Both the position numbers and the translations under genes were made by a program. Of a stretch of 15,848 nucleotides of DNA, positions 12,579 to 15,848 are shown piece after piece; the stretch's first letter is position 1; each line of letters opens with the position of its first letter. The DNA is from Deltaproteobacteria bacterium. Its GTDB lineage: Bacteria > Desulfobacterota > Desulfobulbia > Desulfobulbales > Desulfobulbaceae. A model generated the notes under the pieces. The model saw only the letters and a program-made list of their open reading frames with translations, did not search any database and was not told where the DNA came from. The stretch covers positions 1-15,848 of the forward strand of contig JAJRVA010000229.1 of assembly GCA_024277485.1 (NCBI GenBank), written 5' to 3'.

Positions 12579-14213
12579 ATGAGCGTAACCAAGCCTCTTC
12601 TGTCAATAAAAAACCTGTCGCTTGCCTTTGTTACCGACCAGAACCGGGAAGGAAAGGACAAGGTCCTCGATAACGTCAGCCTCGAGATAAACCCGTCCGG
12701 AACCCATGCCCTGGTGGGAGAGTCAGGCTCGGGAAAATCCGTGACCGCCCTTTCCGTTCTCCGCCTGCTCGAAGAAATATCCCGGGTCCGCATACAAGGT
12801 GAGATACTGTTCAACGGCCGGGATATCCTTTCCCTGCCCAAAGACAAACTGCTGAAGATCCGCGGCAACCGGATTGCCATGATATTTCAGGAGCCCATGA
12901 CTTCCCTCAACCCGGTGTACACCATAGGCAGCCAGCTTGTGGAACCACTCATGCGGCACCAGGGGCTCGACAAAATCGAAGCACGGAAAGAGGCACTGTT
13001 TCTTCTTGAGCGGACCGGCATCACCCGGCCTGAATACAGGCTGAACGCCTTTCCGCACCAGTTGTCCGGCGGACAGCGCCAGCGGGTCATGATAGCAATG
13101 GCGCTTGCCTGCCGCCCTGCCCTTTTGATCGCGGATGAGCCGACCACCGCCCTTGACGTGACCATCCAGAAACAGATATTGTCGCTGATCAAGGATCTCC
13201 AGCAGGAATACAACATGGCTGTCCTGCTGATCACCCATGACCTGCCCATGGTGCGGCGGATTGCAGAAACTGTTTCCATCATGCACCAGGGAAAAATAAT
13301 TGAGCAGGGTCGGACAGACACCATCTTCACCTCTCCACAGGCAGCCTATACCAGGCACCTTCTCTCCTCCCTGCCGCATGGAAAACCTGATCCGGTTGCC
13401 ACTGCAAAAAATCTTATCACCATGGACGGGGTGCAGTGTGAATTTATCCTGAAACGCAGTACCGGATGGCTTTTTTCAACACGGAAAACCACGCTCAAGG
13501 CCGTGGACAATGTTTCCCTGAAGGTAAAACAGGGGGCGACCCTTGGCATTGTCGGCGAGTCAGGATCCGGGAAAAGCACCCTGGGCATGTGCCTGCTCAG
13601 ACTGACACCCTGCAACGGCAAGATCCTGTACCATACCCCTGAGGGCAGGCAGGAACTGTCCACCCTGTCGAACCGCGCCATGCGCCCCCTGCGCAAAAAC
13701 CTGCAGGTGGTCTTCCAGGACCCTTTCTCCTCCCTCTCACCCCGCATGTCAATTGAACAGATCGTCGGAGAGGGACTTGGTGTTCACAATATCGGCAGAA
13801 ACAGAAAGCAGCGCCGCCGGATGGTCGAACAGGCCCTGGCGGAAGTTGACCTGGAGCCGGAGATGATTGACCGCTACCCGCACGAGTTCTCCGGCGGACA
13901 GCGGCAAAGGATAGCCATTGCCCGGGCCGTCATCCTCAAGCCTGAACTGCTCATCCTGGATGAACCGACAAGTGCCCTGGACATGACCATCCAGGCCCAG
14001 ATAATTGAGCTGCTCAAGCGGCTGCAGAAGCGCTACAATATGACCTATATCTTTATCAGTCATGATCTCAGGGTAATCCGGTCCATTGCCACTGATGTTG
14101 CTGTGATGCAGGACGGACGCATTGTGGAGAGCGGCCCTGCGGCCGGGATATTCGAAGCCCCTCGGCACGAATACACAAAAAAGCTTTTTCAGGCCGCCTT
14201 TTTAAACACCTGA
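12579..14213 (+). CDS. ABC transporter double ATP-binding protein (YejF/OppDF-type fusion)
   Basis: The 544-residue protein has two complete ATPase domains of the dipeptide/nickel family. Domain 1 has Walker A GESGSGKS (47-54), Q-loop [10 protein letters not shown] (103-112), LSGGQ (162-166), Walker B LLIADEP (182-188) and switch His220. Domain 2 has GESGSGKST (326-334), [10 protein letters not shown] (379-388), FSGGQ (437-441), LLILDEP (457-463) and His495. A region related to oligopeptide ATPase C-termini ([11 protein letters not shown], 252-262) joins them, and it recurs as [11 protein letters not shown] at the end. Fusion in one chain is the arrangement of YejF and some DppD-DppF or GsiA-like proteins. 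They power uptake of peptides, microcin C or glutathione; nickel is also possible. No permease or binding-protein genes lie beside it. No Shine-Dalgarno precedes the ATG. The stop (TGA) is 7 bases before uvrC. Confidence 0.94.
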   Translation: MSVTKPLLSIKNLSLAFVTDQNREGKDKVLDNVSLEINPSGTHALVGESGSGKSVTALSVLRLLEEISRVRIQGEILFNGRDILSLPKDKLLKIRGNRIAMIFQEPMTSLNPVYTIGSQLVEPLMRHQGLDKIEARKEALFLLERTGITRPEYRLNAFPHQLSGGQRQRVMIAMALACRPALLIADEPTTALDVTIQKQILSLIKDLQQEYNMAVLLITHDLPMVRRIAETVSIMHQGKIIEQGRTDTIFTSPQAAYTRHLLSSLPHGKPDPVATAKNLITMDGVQCEFILKRSTGWLFSTRKTTLKAVDNVSLKVKQGATLGIVGESGSGKSTLGMCLLRLTPCNGKILYHTPEGRQELSTLSNRAMRPLRKNLQVVFQDPFSSLSPRMSIEQIVGEGLGVHNIGRNRKQRRRMVEQALAEVDLEPEMIDRYPHEFSGGQRQRIAIARAVILKPELLILDEPTSALDMTIQAQIIELLKRLQKRYNMTYIFISHDLRVIRSIATDVAVMQDGRIVESGPAAGIFEAPRHEYTKKLFQAAFLNT

Positions 14214-14220
14214 CCACCCC

Positions 14221-15848
14221 ATGTCTTCAGCAGATCTTCTCTCTTCCGAATTTCTTAAGACGGTCAGCCGGGGTCCCGGCGTATACCAGATGCTGGGCAG
14301 AAAAGAGGTTTTGTACGTAGGCAAGGCAGTCAACCTGCGAAAACGACTGTCCTCGTACAGGAGGCACCTTCAAGCCGATCATTCCAAGACAGCTGTCATG
14401 CTTGCCGGGGCCAGGCGGATTGAAACGATCCTGACGACCACGGAAAAAGAGGCCCTGATCCTTGAGGCCTCCCTGATAAAAAAACACCGCCCCCGCTACA
14501 ATGTCATTCTCCGCGATGATAAAACGTATCCGCTTATCAAGGTCACAGTAACGGAAAAGTGGCCCCGGATCATCGTTACCAGAAAACGCAGCAGGGACGG
14601 TAATCGTTACTTTGGTCCATACTCTTCCACTTCTTCCATGCGGGAGACTCTCAAGCTGCTGCAGTCCATTTTTCCCCTGCACCGCTGTCCCCGTGTAAAG
14701 CCTCGGAGCAGGCCGTGCCTGAATTTCCAGTTAGGCCACTGCCTGGCGCCCTGCTGCATGCCTGTGGACGAAAAAATGTACAGTGAGCTGGTAAAGGGTG
14801 TGTTAATGGTGCTTGAGGGACGCAACCGGGAACTGATAACCGGACTGAAACGTCAAATGAAAATTGCTGCCCAGGCCCTCGATTTTGAGAGGGCCGCGGT
14901 TATACGGGACCAGGTAAAGGGCCTTGAACGCACCCTTGAGCGCCAGATCATTGTGGCGGACCATACCCGGGACCAGGATGTCTTCGGCCTGGTACGGAAA
15001 GATGCGTCCATCGGTATCGCCATCCTTTTTGTCCGCTCCGGCATGATCAGTGGGGTTCAGACCTTTTACCTGGCAGATCCCCTGGGGTCGGACAGTACCA
15101 TTCTGTCCAAAACCATCCTTCAATATTACAGCTCCACCCGTCAGCCGCCTGCGGAGATTCTTGTGCCGATTACTCCGGATGACTTTTTTTTATTACAGGA
15201 AAGACTCGCTGAACTGCGTGAGACAGCTGTCACGATTCGGGTGCCGAAAAGGGGCCGGTTGATGCAGGTTATGAAAATGGCAACCCGGAATGCGAAGCAG
15301 ATCTTTGCAGAACACGGCAGAAAAAAGAAATCCTGGGACACTCTTTCTGCAGCCATGCATGCAGCGCTGAAACTGGGCTGCCGTCCGGGCCGCATTGAAT
15401 GTGTGGACATCTCGAATATCAGCGGCAAGCAGGCGGTTGGTTCACTGGTCTCGTTTGAAAACGGCAGAAAAAACAGGAAAGGATACCGCCATTACACCAT
15501 AAAAACCGGCAATGAACCGGATGACTATGGTATGATGCGTGAGGTGCTGGACCGGAGACTGCAAAGAGGAGTGCGGGAGGATAACCTGCCGGACCTGCTG
15601 CTTCTTGACGGCGGCAAGGGGCAGCTGAACCTTGCCCTTGATGTGTTGAAAAAATACTCCCTGGAGGAGAAGATAGATCTTGTTGCCATTGCCAAGGAAA
15701 AACAGGATAAAGGTGAGAAGCTCTTCCGGCCGGGAAGAAAAAACCCGTTCATCCTTCCCCGTCACTCCCCGGTTCTGCTTTTCTGCATGCGGATCAGGGA
15801 TGAGGCGCACCGGTTCGGCATTACGCATCATCGCACATTACGCCGCAA
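14221..15848 (+). CDS. uvrC: excinuclease ABC subunit C, 3' end outside the window
   Basis: 542 residues are present of a family of about 600-620. The GIY-YIG nuclease domain (GVYQM at 20-24, LYVGKAVNLRKRLSSY at 31-46) makes the 3' cut. Four cysteines at 156, 166, 174 and 178 match the iron-sulfur cluster site described for UvrC. The UVR helix pair at about 205-240 (QALDFERAAVIRDQV) binds UvrB. The RNase H-like 5' nuclease has Asp396 (ECVDISNISG), Asp463 (LLLLDGGKGQL) and His530 (RIRDEAHRF). The C-terminal helix-hairpin-helix pair lies beyond the window. UvrC performs dual incision around bulky DNA lesions with UvrA and UvrB. Its ATG at 14221 follows the ABC ATPase stop by 7 bases and has no Shine-Dalgarno, suggesting one transcript and coupled translation. 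Confidence 0.96.
   Translation, partial: MSSADLLSSEFLKTVSRGPGVYQMLGRKEVLYVGKAVNLRKRLSSYRRHLQADHSKTAVMLAGARRIETILTTTEKEALILEASLIKKHRPRYNVILRDDKTYPLIKVTVTEKWPRIIVTRKRSRDGNRYFGPYSSTSSMRETLKLLQSIFPLHRCPRVKPRSRPCLNFQLGHCLAPCCMPVDEKMYSELVKGVLMVLEGRNRELITGLKRQMKIAAQALDFERAAVIRDQVKGLERTLERQIIVADHTRDQDVFGLVRKDASIGIAILFVRSGMISGVQTFYLADPLGSDSTILSKTILQYYSSTRQPPAEILVPITPDDFFLLQERLAELRETAVTIRVPKRGRLMQVMKMATRNAKQIFAEHGRKKKSWDTLSAAMHAALKLGCRPGRIECVDISNISGKQAVGSLVSFENGRKNRKGYRHYTIKTGNEPDDYGMMREVLDRRLQRGVREDNLPDLLLLDGGKGQLNLALDVLKKYSLEEKIDLVAIAKEKQDKGEKLFRPGRKNPFILPRHSPVLLFCMRIRDEAHRFGITHHRTLRR

Noticed and set aside
12062..12673. 203-codon plus-strand frame crossing the spacer into the ABC ATPase start
   Set aside because: It is mostly antisense to the M48 catalytic domain, with no domain or ribosome site.
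12723..13379. 218-codon minus-strand frame
   Set aside because: It is antisense to the first ATPase domain, whose motifs are intact; no family resemblance.
1..15848. CRISPR array, tRNA/rRNA, insertion sequence, prophage or defence system
   Set aside because: No regular spaced repeats, tRNA-like folds, transposase or phage motifs were seen on either strand.

Overview
The window is about 15.8 kb of roughly 50 % GC chromosomal DNA from a Gram-negative bacterium. It is probably an anaerobic member of the Desulfobacterota (former Deltaproteobacteria), possibly near the Desulfobulbales. That placement is an inference from gene content: a cdaA-ybbR-glmM operon beside an AsmA-like DUF748 giant, NikR, a stand-alone RapZ C-terminal domain protein, a phasin-like protein next to UbiB, a BepA-like M48 protease, and a periplasm-oriented gene set. 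I saw no rRNA, tRNA, CRISPR, insertion sequence or phage gene. Most of the window is ordinary housekeeping chromosome.

Layout. (1) 1-1585, minus strand: a three-gene unit read from right to left, namely RapZ-C domain protein, phasin/UbiK-like coiled-coil protein, and the UbiB/ABC1 atypical kinase, which runs off the left edge. (2) 1586-1952: non-coding divergent spacer with a plausible plus-strand sigma-70 promoter and a small perfect hairpin in the leader of the next gene. (3) 1953-2477, plus: a flavodoxin-fold protein. (4) 2579-7189, minus: a tightly packed unit of a DUF748/AsmA-like envelope protein split by one in-frame TAG codon, a nitroreductase, and a small PGPGW-type membrane protein. 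(5) 7190-7355: AT-rich divergent spacer. (6) 7356-10536, plus: cdaA-ybbR-glmM, linking c-di-AMP synthesis to amino-sugar and peptidoglycan precursor synthesis. (7) 10541-10607: an imperfect inverted repeat between convergent units. (8) 10616-12448, minus: M48 protease followed by nikR. (9) 12579-15848, plus: a YejF-like fused double-ATPase ABC protein followed after 7 bases by uvrC, which runs off the right edge.

The most unusual observation is the DUF748 gene. An 835-codon upstream part ends in TAG, and the next codon is an ATG in the same frame that opens 360 more codons. These continue the family's fold to its OmpA-like end without any length change. None of the other complete genes in the window ends in TAG. 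Possible explanations are a recent nonsense mutation, a base-call error, or amber readthrough/recoding (for example pyrrolysine or another suppressor); the window alone cannot decide. Secondary points are the stand-alone RapZ sensor domain, a UbiK/phasin-like partner next to UbiB, a DGG variant of the CdaA DGA motif, several plus-strand starts without a Shine-Dalgarno sequence (one possibly leaderless), and an ABC double ATPase with no permease or binding protein nearby.
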